Source of the DNA: an uncultured Arthrobacter sp.
Lineage (GTDB): Bacteria > Actinomycetota > Actinomycetes > Actinomycetales > Micrococcaceae
Assembly: GCF_947493765.1 (NCBI RefSeq)
Contig: NZ_CANLSZ010000003.1
Location: 248,001-312,000 of the forward strand
Reading direction: 5' to 3'
Length of the DNA stretch: 64,000 nt
Below the pieces are notes generated by a model that saw only the letters and a list, made by a program, of their open reading frames with translations, had not been told where the DNA came from and did no database searches. The position numbers and the translations under genes were made by a program. Below are positions 26,298-36,842 of the stretch, in pieces (the stretch's first letter is position 1; every line of letters begins with the position of its first letter).

Positions 26298-27155
26298 TCA
26301 GCGGACCACGATCACGTTGCCCTTCGCGTGGTGCAGGACCGCGTGGACCGCCGAGCCGAGCCTGGCGCCGATGGTGTTGCGCCCCTTCGCGCCCAGTACC
26401 ACGCAGGCGCTCCCGCGAGCGTGGTGGACGATCACGCCCGGAACGGACGGATCGGAGAGCGACTCGACGGTCACGCCGAGGTCGCTGTCGGGTGGAAGAA
26501 GCCCGAGGGCCTGCTGGATGACGGGGTCCTCAGCCGGCTCGTCGAGCCGCGTGGGCACATTCCGCCCGTAGGCACGGACGTGCAGGATACGCAGTGAGGT
26601 CTGGAGGGTCCGTGCCAGGTCCGCAGCTGCCAGCACCGCACGCTCGCTCTCGGGTGAGCCGTCGACGCCGACCAGGACATCCCCCTGCCCGGGGTGCTCA
26701 TCGCGGATGACCGCGATCGGACACGATGCGCTGGCGGCGAGGTGGAGGCTGACCGAGCCGACGAGCAGTCCGGTGAAGCCTCCAAGGCCTCGCGTGCCGG
26801 TGACCACCAGGGAGGCTCCGGTGGAGAGTCGCGTCAGCATCTCCGACGGGAACCCGGCGACCAGCCGCACGCTCGCGTCCACGTCCGGCTCGGTCTGCAG
26901 AGCCAGCTCCAGACCCTCGGCGGCCGTCTTCTCCGCTTCTCGCTGGAGACCGCTGTCCTCGATGTACGTCACCGGGCCCAGATTCTGGGTGAACAGGGGC
27001 CACACCCAGCAGTGGGCGACGACGAGTGGCAGTCCCGCGGCAACGGTATGCCGTGCGGCCCACTGGACTGCGCGGCGCGAGTCCTCGGAACCGTCGAAGC
27101 CCACGATCACGGGCTTCTGGTGCGCGCCTCCGGTACCGGCGCGGTCGCCGCTCAC
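26298..27155 (-). CDS. Tandem universal stress protein (two UspA domains)
   Basis: A 285-residue cytoplasmic protein with two Usp domains (about 1-145 and 150-285). The first has VIVGFDGSEDSRRAV and the ATP-binding loop GTRGLGGFTGLLVGSVS; the second has VLVGVDGSPESERAV and a more divergent loop, GAKGRNTIGARLGSA. Two-domain Usps are characteristic of mycobacterial DosR regulons. The GTG start overlaps the stop of the single-domain Usp gene (GTGA), so the pair is coupled. The surroundings (regulator, kinase, alcohol dehydrogenase) point to hypoxia or stationary-phase induction. Confidence 0.88.
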   Translation of the reverse strand: MSGDRAGTGGAHQKPVIVGFDGSEDSRRAVQWAARHTVAAGLPLVVAHCWVWPLFTQNLGPVTYIEDSGLQREAEKTAAEGLELALQTEPDVDASVRLVAGFPSEMLTRLSTGASLVVTGTRGLGGFTGLLVGSVSLHLAASASCPIAVIRDEHPGQGDVLVGVDGSPESERAVLAAADLARTLQTSLRILHVRAYGRNVPTRLDEPAEDPVIQQALGLLPPDSDLGVTVESLSDPSVPGVIVHHARGSACVVLGAKGRNTIGARLGSAVHAVLHHAKGNVIVVR

Positions 27156-27643
27156 GCCGTCACGTCCGAGGACGGCAGGGCTACGGGCTGCCCCTCGGCG
27201 AGCTGCGGAGCGCCGTGGGACACCAGGACCGGGCAGGCGGACCGTTCGGCGACGGCAGAGCTGACGGACCCGAGCAGCAGCCCGGCGAAGCCACCGTGTC
27301 CTCGTGAACCCACCACCACCATCGACGCGTGCTTGGATTCCTCGATGAGGATGGCAGCGGGAGAACCCTGGATCGTTCGGCTCTCGAGACCTGCGGGTGG
27401 ACCGTCGGGGAATGCTTCGACCAGGGCCTGGTCCAGGGCCTTCTGCGACATCTCCTCGTAGTTCCACTCCATCGGCGTGTAGGGGCTGAGCACGAAGGGG
27501 TGCTGCCAGGCCGACACGGCGTGGATGACATCGCCGGCGAGCGGTATCAGGCTTGCAGCCAGCTGCAGTGCGGCGACCGATGATGCCGAGCCGTCGACGC
27601 CGACGACGATGGTGCGGGGATGCGGTGCAGAATTCGTGGTCAT
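27152..27643 (-). CDS. Universal stress protein (single UspA domain)
   Basis: A 163-residue Usp. The N-terminal strand TIVVGVDGSASSVAAL and the canonical ATP-binding loop GSRGHGGFAGLLLGSVS (G-2x-G-9x-G-S) are intact, so it should bind ATP. The ATG at 27643 is preceded by AAGGATAACC. It is upstream of and overlapping the two-domain Usp. The DevR-like palindrome at 27708-27721 lies 65 bp upstream, in the gap shared with the response regulator. Confidence 0.9.
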   Translation of the reverse strand: MTTNSAPHPRTIVVGVDGSASSVAALQLAASLIPLAGDVIHAVSAWQHPFVLSPYTPMEWNYEEMSQKALDQALVEAFPDGPPAGLESRTIQGSPAAILIEESKHASMVVVGSRGHGGFAGLLLGSVSSAVAERSACPVLVSHGAPQLAEGQPVALPSSDVTA

Positions 27644-27707
27644 GGTTATCCTTACCTCGGCGTGAACGTACTTCAGTGATGCTCGCCCACTCCCCGGGCC
27701 GCCGCTA

Positions 27708-27721
27708 GGGCCAAAGGGCCC
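27708..27721. promoter_or_regulatory. DevR/DosR-box-like palindrome between Usp operon and response regulator
   Basis: GGGCCAAAGGGCCC, preceded by CTA, is a near-perfect dyad whose GGG(5N)..CCC spacing equals the DosR core. It is placed to control the Usp pair on the minus strand, and possibly the devR-like gene 200 bp away on the plus strand. Confidence 0.5.
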
Positions 27722-27920
27722 GGTGTGTGACTGGAGGGACCGGGACGTTGGACCCTGTGCACGGCTGACGGGCAGGTCCATCATCGAGAAGGGCATGACC
27801 GCGACGCAGACGCTCGGAGCACGACCGACGACGCCTCGCCCGAGGTGGGATGTGGAAGACCGGTCCGGCAGCAGCAGACCGGTTCAGGAGTGGGACATCA
27901 GGAATGAGGACGACCAGCGC

Positions 27921-28562
27921 ATGAAAGACGTGACAGTGTTCCTGCTCGACGATCACGAGCTGGTGCGTCTGGGGCTACGGGAACTGCTCGAGGCGCAGGG
28001 CTGCGTGATCGTGGGGGAATCCGGCTCCGCGGAGGAAGCCACACGGCGCATTCCCGCCCTCGCTCCGGACATCTCGATTCTCGACGCCCGTCTACCGGAC
28101 GGCTCCGGTATCGAGGTGTGCAGGGACGTACGCTCGATCGACCCGTCCCTGACCTGCGTCATCCTGACCAGTTACGACGACGACCAGGCACTGCGGGGAG
28201 CCGTGCTCGCCGGGGCGTCGGGATACATCCTCAAGGAGATCCTCGGCTCCGATCTCGTCGGCCGGGTGCGCAGGGCCGCCGCTGGTGAGTCCCTCTTCGA
28301 ACCCGGCATGAAGGACCGGATCATCAAGGGACTGTTCGACGCACCGGCGGAGGATCTCCGCCTGGCCGGTTTGACCACCCAGGAGAAGAAGGTGCTCACC
28401 CTGATCGGGGACGGCCTGACGAACCGGGAGATCGGCGCAGCGCTGTTCCTGGCCGAGAAGACCGTGAAGAACTACGTGTCGTCGATCCTGTCGAAGCTCG
28501 GCTTCCAGAGCCGTACCCAGGCGGCGGTCTTCGTCTCCCGCTCAGCCTCTCCCCTTCGCTAG
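27921..28562 (+). CDS. devR: DevR/DosR-type response regulator (NarL/LuxR family)
   Basis: A 213-residue two-component regulator. The receiver domain has acidic residues Asp10/Asp11, phospho-acceptor Asp55 (SILDARLPDGSG), a Thr/Ser in VILTSYDDDQ and Lys in GYILKEILG. The C-terminal LuxR HTH, LTTQEKKVLTLIGDGLTNRE then FLAEKTVKNYVSSILSKLGF and RTQAAVF, is strikingly close to mycobacterial DevR (DosR), including the DNA-contacting EKTVKNYVS helix. The ATG at 27921 has GAGGACG upstream; in-frame upstream codons lack homology. It is convergent with its probable kinase gene, and their stop codons overlap by 3-4 bases. Confidence 0.92.
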   Translation: MKDVTVFLLDDHELVRLGLRELLEAQGCVIVGESGSAEEATRRIPALAPDISILDARLPDGSGIEVCRDVRSIDPSLTCVILTSYDDDQALRGAVLAGASGYILKEILGSDLVGRVRRAAAGESLFEPGMKDRIIKGLFDAPAEDLRLAGLTTQEKKVLTLIGDGLTNREIGAALFLAEKTVKNYVSSILSKLGFQSRTQAAVFVSRSASPLR

Positions 28563-28582
28563 CCCCTCAGGGGTACGGCGAA
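28555..28582. terminator. Possible hairpin at the convergent stops of devR and devS
   Basis: TTCGC (28555-28559) pairs with GCGAA (28578-28582), and inside it CCCCT pairs with AGGGG. The structure covers both overlapping stop codons and could end transcription in both directions. Confidence 0.45.
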
Positions 28583-30220
28583 ACGGACGACGGTCCCCTC
28601 CCCGGGCGCACTGCGGATGTCCAGGTGACCGCCGCACAGCTCGGCCCGACGCCGCATGTTCTCCAATCCTCCCGGCGCCGGCAGGTGCTCGAAGCCACGA
28701 CCGTCGTCGGCGATCGTCAGTTCCAGCCGCTCCGGCTGGGCCCTGAGCGTCACCGTGATCGATGCAGCGTGGGCGTGCCGCAGCGCGTTCGAGAGCCCCT
28801 CGAGGAGGACTGCCCTCACATGCGCCGCGACGGCCTCGTCCACGACGGTGTCCACCGGGCCGGACAGTTGCACCACGGGTTCGAGCTCGTGACCGTCGAA
28901 GGCCTCCGCGACCAGGGCGAAGATACTGGACGTGAAGGTGGGCGTGATCTGCGGGACCGACCGCAGTGAATAGATGGTGTCGCGCAGTTCCCTGATCGTC
29001 GAGTCGAGCTCCGACGTCACGGCCGTGATCCTGTTCAACGGTTCGCTGTCGGTGAGGTACTTCCGCAGGCTCTGGATGCTGAGGCCGGTGGCGAAGAGGC
29101 GCTGGATCACCAGGTCGTGCAGGTCGCGCGCGATGCGGTCACGGTCACCGAAGACCGCCTGCTGCTCGCGACGGCGGTGGGCACCGAGCAACTCGAGCGC
29201 CAGGGACACGTGCGAGGTGAAGGATCGCATCATCTCGTGGTCCACGCGGGAGAACGGCGGGCAGGGCGCCGAGCGCCCGAGGAGCAGGAACTGGCGTTCC
29301 TCCGTGCCCGTGAGCAGGGTACACATGACTGTGTCGAGCGTTCCCCGAGGGGCACCGGGCAGCAGCCGCGCGGCGTCGTCCGCCGTGAGGAGCAGAGGGT
29401 TCGAGCTGCTGGTCAACCCCTCGAGGAGAGCACTCTCCGCGCTCGACCGGCCCAGGAACACCTCGGCGAGCTCGCCTTCCGCCGCCTCGCAGATAAGGCC
29501 GCGGTCGTGTCCGAAGTCGCGGAGGATCACCGCGAGGGAGCTGTTCGATGCACTCAGTGCGTGACGGGTCAGGACCTCGAAGTCGTTGCGCGAGGCGTCG
29601 TTCTGCTCCAGGAGTTCGCGGGCAGCATCCAGGCCACCCTGCAGCCAGCGCGTCCTGCGGGTCGCCTCGTCGAACAACCGCGAGTTCTCGATGGCGACGC
29701 CCGCCGCGGCGGCCAGTGCCACCAGGAGCTGCTCATCGGTGTCCGAGAAGTCGGCGCCCCCGTTCTTCTCGGTCAGATAGAGATTGCCGAAGACGGTCCC
29801 GTGGATACGGATGGGAACGCCCAGGAACGAGGTCATCTGGGGGTGATGCTCGGGAACACCCACGGCGCGGGGATGCTGCCGGAGATCGTGCAGTCGCAGC
29901 GGGTGCGGCTCGGTGATGAGCAGCCCCAGGACCCCGTGCCCCTCAGGGAGCGGACCGATGCGCCGGATCTCGTCGTCCTGCAGGCCCACGGTGATGAACT
30001 GACTGAGCATGCTGTCGGGACCGATGACGCCCAGTGCGCCGAAGCGGGCGTCCACCAACTGGCAGGCCGCCGCCGTCACGCGCTCGAGGACGGTGTCCAG
30101 GTCCAGATTGTCGGCCATGGCGCCGAACGCACTCAGGAGATTACCGATTCCCATGGGCGTTCCGGAACCGAAACCCGCGTCCGGGGAGATCAGGGACGGT
30201 TGCTCTGCTCGTGATGCCAC
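28559..30220 (-). CDS. devS: DevS/DosS-type heme-GAF sensor histidine kinase
   Basis: A 553-residue soluble kinase. GAF-A covers about residues 40-185, GAF-B about 210-345, the HisKA_3 dimerisation helix has phospho-acceptor His368 (IARDLHDLVIQRLF), and the HATPase domain has Asn478 (EGLSNALRHAHA) and DDGRGF. In GAF-A, HHPQMTSFLGVP places His126 where DosS/DosT carry the heme ligand (DosS His149), and Tyr148 in FGNLYLTEK lies exactly 22 residues later, as Tyr171 does in DosS. It therefore probably senses O2, NO or CO through heme. The GTG start follows GGAGAAG. A DevR-like box lies 32 bp upstream. Confidence 0.9.
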   Translation of the reverse strand: MASRAEQPSLISPDAGFGSGTPMGIGNLLSAFGAMADNLDLDTVLERVTAAACQLVDARFGALGVIGPDSMLSQFITVGLQDDEIRRIGPLPEGHGVLGLLITEPHPLRLHDLRQHPRAVGVPEHHPQMTSFLGVPIRIHGTVFGNLYLTEKNGGADFSDTDEQLLVALAAAAGVAIENSRLFDEATRRTRWLQGGLDAARELLEQNDASRNDFEVLTRHALSASNSSLAVILRDFGHDRGLICEAAEGELAEVFLGRSSAESALLEGLTSSSNPLLLTADDAARLLPGAPRGTLDTVMCTLLTGTEERQFLLLGRSAPCPPFSRVDHEMMRSFTSHVSLALELLGAHRRREQQAVFGDRDRIARDLHDLVIQRLFATGLSIQSLRKYLTDSEPLNRITAVTSELDSTIRELRDTIYSLRSVPQITPTFTSSIFALVAEAFDGHELEPVVQLSGPVDTVVDEAVAAHVRAVLLEGLSNALRHAHAASITVTLRAQPERLELTIADDGRGFEHLPAPGGLENMRRRAELCGGHLDIRSAPGEGTVVRFAVPLRG

Positions 30221-30251
30221 TGTGCTTCTCCTACCCGATGCTTCCTGGATA

Positions 30252-30265
30252 GGGCCTCAGGACCC
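30252..30265. promoter_or_regulatory. DevR/DosR-box-like palindrome between devS and PPOX genes
   Basis: GGGCCTCAGGACCC, embedded in TAGGG...CCCTA, sits in the 80-bp gap between the divergent kinase and PPOX genes. Its centre is about 42 bp before the PPOX ATG. That would overlap the -35 region of a near-leaderless transcript and would allow autoregulation of the kinase. Confidence 0.55.
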
Positions 30266-30300
30266 TAGCCGCACCGACAGCACTTTCATAGTGTCACGCT

Positions 30301-30771
30301 ATGGACTCTCAACCCACCTCCACCAGAATTCTTCCGGCCCATGAATGCTGGGCACTCCTTCGCACCGCCCCGTTCGGCCGTCTGGCGTTGTGCGTCGACG
30401 ACCGGCCGGAGGTCTTCCCCATCAATTTCGTCGTGGACCACGGCAGTCTCGTCTACAGGACCTCCGAGGGCACCAAGTCGTCCGCTGCGGAGAAGGCAGC
30501 ATCGGCCCTGGAAGCCGACGGCCGGCTGGCTCCCGGGACCACCGAGTGGGGCGGTGACCAGGAGATGATGTGGAGCGTCGTCGTGAAGGGGCACACCTCC
30601 ACCATCGGCATCACGGCGGAGCTCATGGACACGGTGCAACTACCCCTCCACCCCTGGGAGAGCGGGAGGAAGGACCGCTTCATGCGGCTCGTCCCGGACT
30701 CGATCAGCGGGCGTGCGTTCGTCCCGTCCGTCGTCCGTGCCGCTGCATCTCCCGAGCAGGTGGGGCAGTGA
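30301..30771 (+). CDS. PPOX-family split-barrel protein (pyridoxamine 5'-phosphate oxidase-like), first copy
   Basis: A 156-residue flavin/F420-binding split-barrel protein: ECWALLRTAPFGRLALCVDD, FPINFVVDHGSLVYRT, then WSVVVKGHTSTI. Members bind FMN, F420 or heme, and the one in the mycobacterial DosR regulon (Rv0080) belongs to this fold. The substrate is unknown. No clear RBS precedes the ATG, so the transcript may be leaderless, fitting its DevR-like box 35-50 bp upstream. The stop overlaps the second PPOX gene (GTGA). Confidence 0.85.
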   Translation: MDSQPTSTRILPAHECWALLRTAPFGRLALCVDDRPEVFPINFVVDHGSLVYRTSEGTKSSAAEKAASALEADGRLAPGTTEWGGDQEMMWSVVVKGHTSTIGITAELMDTVQLPLHPWESGRKDRFMRLVPDSISGRAFVPSVVRAAASPEQVGQ

Positions 30772-31214
30772 CCGCCACCCCCGAGCACTCCTCCTGGGGC
30801 ACGCCCGGTACTCTCCGCGCGTCCGACACGCTGCCGCCCTCGGAGTGCTGGGCACTCGCGAGCACCCGGTCGACGGGACGCCTGGGCTTCTTCCGGGACG
30901 GCCTGCTCGACATCTACCCCGTGCACTACGTGGTGCTGGACGAACGCATCTACTTCCGGACCTCTGCCGACGGGACCATCGCCACCAGCGATCTGGGCCG
31001 GGCAGCTTTCCAGATCGACCAGGTGAACAGGGAGACACACAGCGGCTGGAGCATCCTGGCGAACGGCTCTGCCACCCGTGTGGAGGAACCTGCCCTGCTG
31101 ACGACGCTCTGGGGCAAGGCCATCGAGGAACCGTGGGCTCCCGGACAGCGGGACCTCTTCTTCTGCCTCGCCCCCACGCAGCTTCGTGGACTCCGGGTCA
31201 GTACCGCACACTGA
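30768..31214 (+). CDS. PPOX-family split-barrel protein, second copy
   Basis: A 148-residue paralogue of the preceding gene, starting at a GTG that overlaps its stop. The same landmarks occur: SECWALASTRSTGRLGFF, YPVHYVVLDERIYFRTS and GWSILANGSATRV. The two copies are clearly diverged, so this is an old duplication and they may form a heterodimer (inference). A large hairpin at 31296-31327 ends the operon. Confidence 0.85.
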   Translation: MTATPEHSSWGTPGTLRASDTLPPSECWALASTRSTGRLGFFRDGLLDIYPVHYVVLDERIYFRTSADGTIATSDLGRAAFQIDQVNRETHSGWSILANGSATRVEEPALLTTLWGKAIEEPWAPGQRDLFFCLAPTQLRGLRVSTAH

Positions 31215-31295
31215 GGGAGGGCCGGGCATTCACGTTCGTCGAGGTGTTCCAGCTGACCCTGCGTCCGTCTGCGTGCCCGAGGTACACGCAGGAGA

Positions 31296-31327
31296 GGCCC
31301 GGTCTGCGGCCATCCGCGGACCGGGCC
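31296..31327. terminator. Bidirectional terminator between PPOX operon and nrdF
   Basis: GGCCCGGTC pairs with GACCGGGCC, continued inside by GCGG/CCGC around a CCAT loop, giving about 13 bp of stem. It is flanked by CCTCCCTGCTCTCC on the plus side. It lies between the convergent PPOX and nrdF stop codons. Confidence 0.75.
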
Positions 31328-31373
31328 CCTCCCTGCTCTCCTGAGTCGCCTCTCACGAGCCGATAGGAACCTC

Positions 31374-34589
<3,216 letters not shown>

Positions 34590-34593
<4 letters not shown>

Positions 34594-35063
34594 GTCCAGA
34601 ACTCTTCCAATCCTTGTGTGACTCGGTCCACGTCCTCGGACGTGCCCATGACTTCAAATCTGTACAGTACGGGGACGTCGCACTTGGCGGCGACGACGTC
34701 GGCGGCGAGACAGTAGGTCTCCCCGAAGTTGGTGTTGCCGGCGCCGATGACGCCCCTCAGGAGGCTCCGGTTCCGCTCGACGTTCAGGAACTTCACCACC
34801 TGGCGCGGCACGGCTCCCTTGCCGGTGATCCCGCCGTACGTCGGCAGCACGAGCACGTAGGGTCGCGTGGCCCGCAGCGTGGGGTCCTTGGTGAGCAGCG
34901 GCATGCGGGCTGCCTCGATGCCCAGCTTCCCGACGAACCGGTGGGTGTTGTCCGAGACCGACGAGAAGTAGATGAGCGGGGCTTCCGTGAACGGGCCCTC
35001 CGTCGTGCCGGTGTGGTCCGGAGCGGCGGAGACCCTGCGCTCGTCCATCGTGGTACCGGTCAT
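34590..35063 (-). CDS. nrdI: NrdI, flavodoxin-like activator of class Ib RNR
   Basis: A 157-residue FMN protein that delivers an oxidant to build the Mn2-tyrosyl cofactor of NrdF. Signatures are [15 protein letters not shown] (FMN phosphate loop), LPTYGG and [17 protein letters not shown]. The start ATG at 35063 has GGGAGG about 9 nt upstream and lies 37 bp after the nrdH stop. The N-terminus is about 25 residues longer than the core flavodoxin fold and rich in Thr and Glu. Confidence 0.95.
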
Positions 35064-35100
35064 GACCGACGCCTCCCGGCGGTTCCCCGGGGGGAACCGG

Positions 35101-35346
35101 TCAGGCCACCGAGCTGACGGCGGAGTCGGCGATCGACTGGATCTTGTCGGGGCGGAATCCCGACCAGTGGTCGTTGTCCGTGACGACGACGGGGGCCTGC
35201 ATGTACCCCATGGACCGCAGTCGCTCGAGTGCGGCGGGATCCTGCGAGATATCGACGCTCTGGTAGGCGATGCCCTTCTTGTCCAGTGCCCGATAGGTGG
35301 CATTGCACTGCACGCACGCTGGCTTCGTGTACACCGTGACTGTCAT
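35101..35346 (-). CDS. nrdH: NrdH, glutaredoxin-like electron donor of RNR
   Basis: An 81-residue thioredoxin-fold protein with active site Cys11-Val-Gln-Cys14 ([15 protein letters not shown]) and the conserved WSGFRPD near the C-terminus that marks NrdH rather than glutaredoxin. It is reduced by thioredoxin reductase and passes electrons to the NrdE tail. It is the first gene of the operon; GGGGACC precedes the ATG. The tandem NrdR box lies 178-221 bp upstream, implying a leader of some 150 nt. Confidence 0.96.
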   Translation of the reverse strand: MTVTVYTKPACVQCNATYRALDKKGIAYQSVDISQDPAALERLRSMGYMQAPVVVTDNDHWSGFRPDKIQSIADSAVSSVA

Positions 35347-35523
35347 GTCCTGGTCCCCTTTTTCTCTACTGCTGAATCTTGTGCTGACTGGTTCTTCGTG
35401 CTGGGTCCTGCGTCGACAGAGGGCTGGTGTACTTCGTGATGCACGGCCCGGAAACGAGGGGAATCCTGGGATTCCCGCGCCCCCCGGCCTCTGTTCGTCC
35501 AGCGGCTGGTTCTGTACTTCGAT

Positions 35524-35567
35524 ACTACATCTAGTGCACGTTGGTGGCGTGAACCCCTAGATGATGT
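35524..35567 (-). promoter_or_regulatory. Tandem NrdR box upstream of nrdHIEF
   Basis: ACTACATCTAGT (35524-35535) matches the core of the NrdR box well. A weaker second copy, CCTAGATGATGT (35556-35567), matches it at 8 of 12 positions. The centres are 32 bp apart, three DNA turns, the arrangement through which the ATP/dATP-sensing repressor NrdR acts. Confidence 0.65.
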
Positions 35568-35681
35568 ATTACAAGTATGTCATTTACACCGGGGGTCGTC
35601 CACACGATGTCCACAGACCGGGGTCCCCGCGAAGCCCGGGAATGAGCCGTTCCGGGCCCTCGCGGTCACCTCCGCCCACAC

Positions 35682-35705
35682 CCTGTGGAGTACTTCCCCC
35701 ACAGG
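35682..35705. repeat. Inverted repeat upstream of LysR gene
   Basis: CCTGTGG (35682-35688) and CCACAGG (35699-35705) form a 7-bp dyad with a 10-nt centre, followed by a run of A. It could be an operator for the LysR regulator 165 bp downstream, but the distance is larger than usual. Confidence 0.35.
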
Positions 35706-35869
35706 AAAAAAGTGTCCGTGTCGCACTTCCACGGCGTGTCGCGGACGACGTCCGGGGGGTCGCATCGCCCCTCCCACGGCCCGGCGCGGGTAGGCTCGAT
35801 GGGGCCCGGGACGGAACACGGCACGGAGCCCGTCAGCACTCGGAGTTCCGGCACGGTGGAGAGGATCCG

Positions 35870-36802
35870 ATGGTCAATCCGACCCATCTGCGCACCCTGC
35901 TCGAGGTGATCCGGCACGGGTCCTTCAGCGCCGCCGCGACGAGCCTCGGCTACACGGCGTCGGCGGTCTCGCAGCAGATGTCCGCCCTGGAACGCGACAC
36001 CGGCGCCACGCTCTTCACCCGGGCCGCGAGGAGCGCCGTCCCGACCGACGCAGCGCTCGCCCTGTCCCGGCACGCGGCGAAGGTCCTGACCGACATCGAT
36101 GCGCTCCTCGCCTCGACGGCCCGCGCCCACTCGGGGACCACGCGCGAGCTGCGCCTGGGGATCTTTCCCAGCCTCGCGACCTTCGCCCTCCCCCGCCTCC
36201 TGCGCCAACCCGAGTGGCAGCGCCTCGGGATCACCCTCCGCCTCTTCGTGGGGGAACCGGCCCACACCATCCAGGGCCTGCGGACCGGCGGCGACCTGGA
36301 CCTGGCCCTCGTCTACCAGGTGGGCCAGGCAGGGCTCGCGTGGCCGTCCACGCTCAGCAGGGAGTGGATCGGCGACGACGACTTCCGCGTCATCCTGCCC
36401 GCGAGCTGGGGGATCCGCAGCGGGTCACGCGTGAGTGCCGATCAGCTCGCCGACATGCCGTGGATCATGCACCATCCCGGCACCGCCGATGCCACGGTGA
36501 TCGAACGCCTCTTCGCGAGCTGCAGTCTGCATCCGCGCATCTCGGCCTACTGCGACGACTTCAACGCGAGCCTCGAGCTCACGTCCGCCGGGCTGGGCGC
36601 CGCCCTCGTCCCGGAGCTCGCCATGGTGAACAGGCCCGAGGGCATCGTGGTCCTGGACGTCCCGGAGATCAGGCTGGCCCGCAGCATCTTTGCCCTGCGC
36701 ACGGGAGACGCCGACGACGCGCGGGTCAGGCTCTTCATGGGCCAGCTGGCGGACATCCTGCGCAGCCACAGCATCGGCCCACGCCACACCGCCGCCCCGT
36801 AG
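35870..36802 (+). CDS. LysR-family transcriptional regulator
   Basis: A 310-residue regulator. Residues 1-60 are the winged HTH (LRTLLEVIRHGSFSAAATSL, YTASAVSQQMSALE, LFTRAARSAVPT), and residues about 90-295 the periplasmic-binding-fold effector domain (LRLGIFPSLATFALPRLL). The effector is unknown. The start ATG has GGAGAGG at good spacing. It is divergent from nrdH and convergent with metF; there is no clear divergent target gene apart from the distant nrd operon. Confidence 0.9.
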   Translation: MVNPTHLRTLLEVIRHGSFSAAATSLGYTASAVSQQMSALERDTGATLFTRAARSAVPTDAALALSRHAAKVLTDIDALLASTARAHSGTTRELRLGIFPSLATFALPRLLRQPEWQRLGITLRLFVGEPAHTIQGLRTGGDLDLALVYQVGQAGLAWPSTLSREWIGDDDFRVILPASWGIRSGSRVSADQLADMPWIMHHPGTADATVIERLFASCSLHPRISAYCDDFNASLELTSAGLGAALVPELAMVNRPEGIVVLDVPEIRLARSIFALRTGDADDARVRLFMGQLADILRSHSIGPRHTAAP

Positions 36803-36842
36803 GACGCCCGGTAGCCCACCGTCCAGCCCACGCGCACCGGCG

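Larger units (their letters stand above)
35347..35869. other. Divergent regulatory region nrdH / LysR gene
   Basis: This 523-bp gap contains an AT-rich island at about 35505-35590 with the NrdR boxes, an inverted repeat at 35682-35705, and GC-rich sequence before the LysR gene. I see no credible gene in it. The nrd promoter should lie in the AT-rich island on the minus strand. Confidence 0.55.

Noticed and set aside
28559-30220. Kinase as a NarX-like nitrate sensor
   Set aside because: There are no transmembrane helices, HAMP domain or P-box; two GAF domains and a DosS-like heme site are seen instead.
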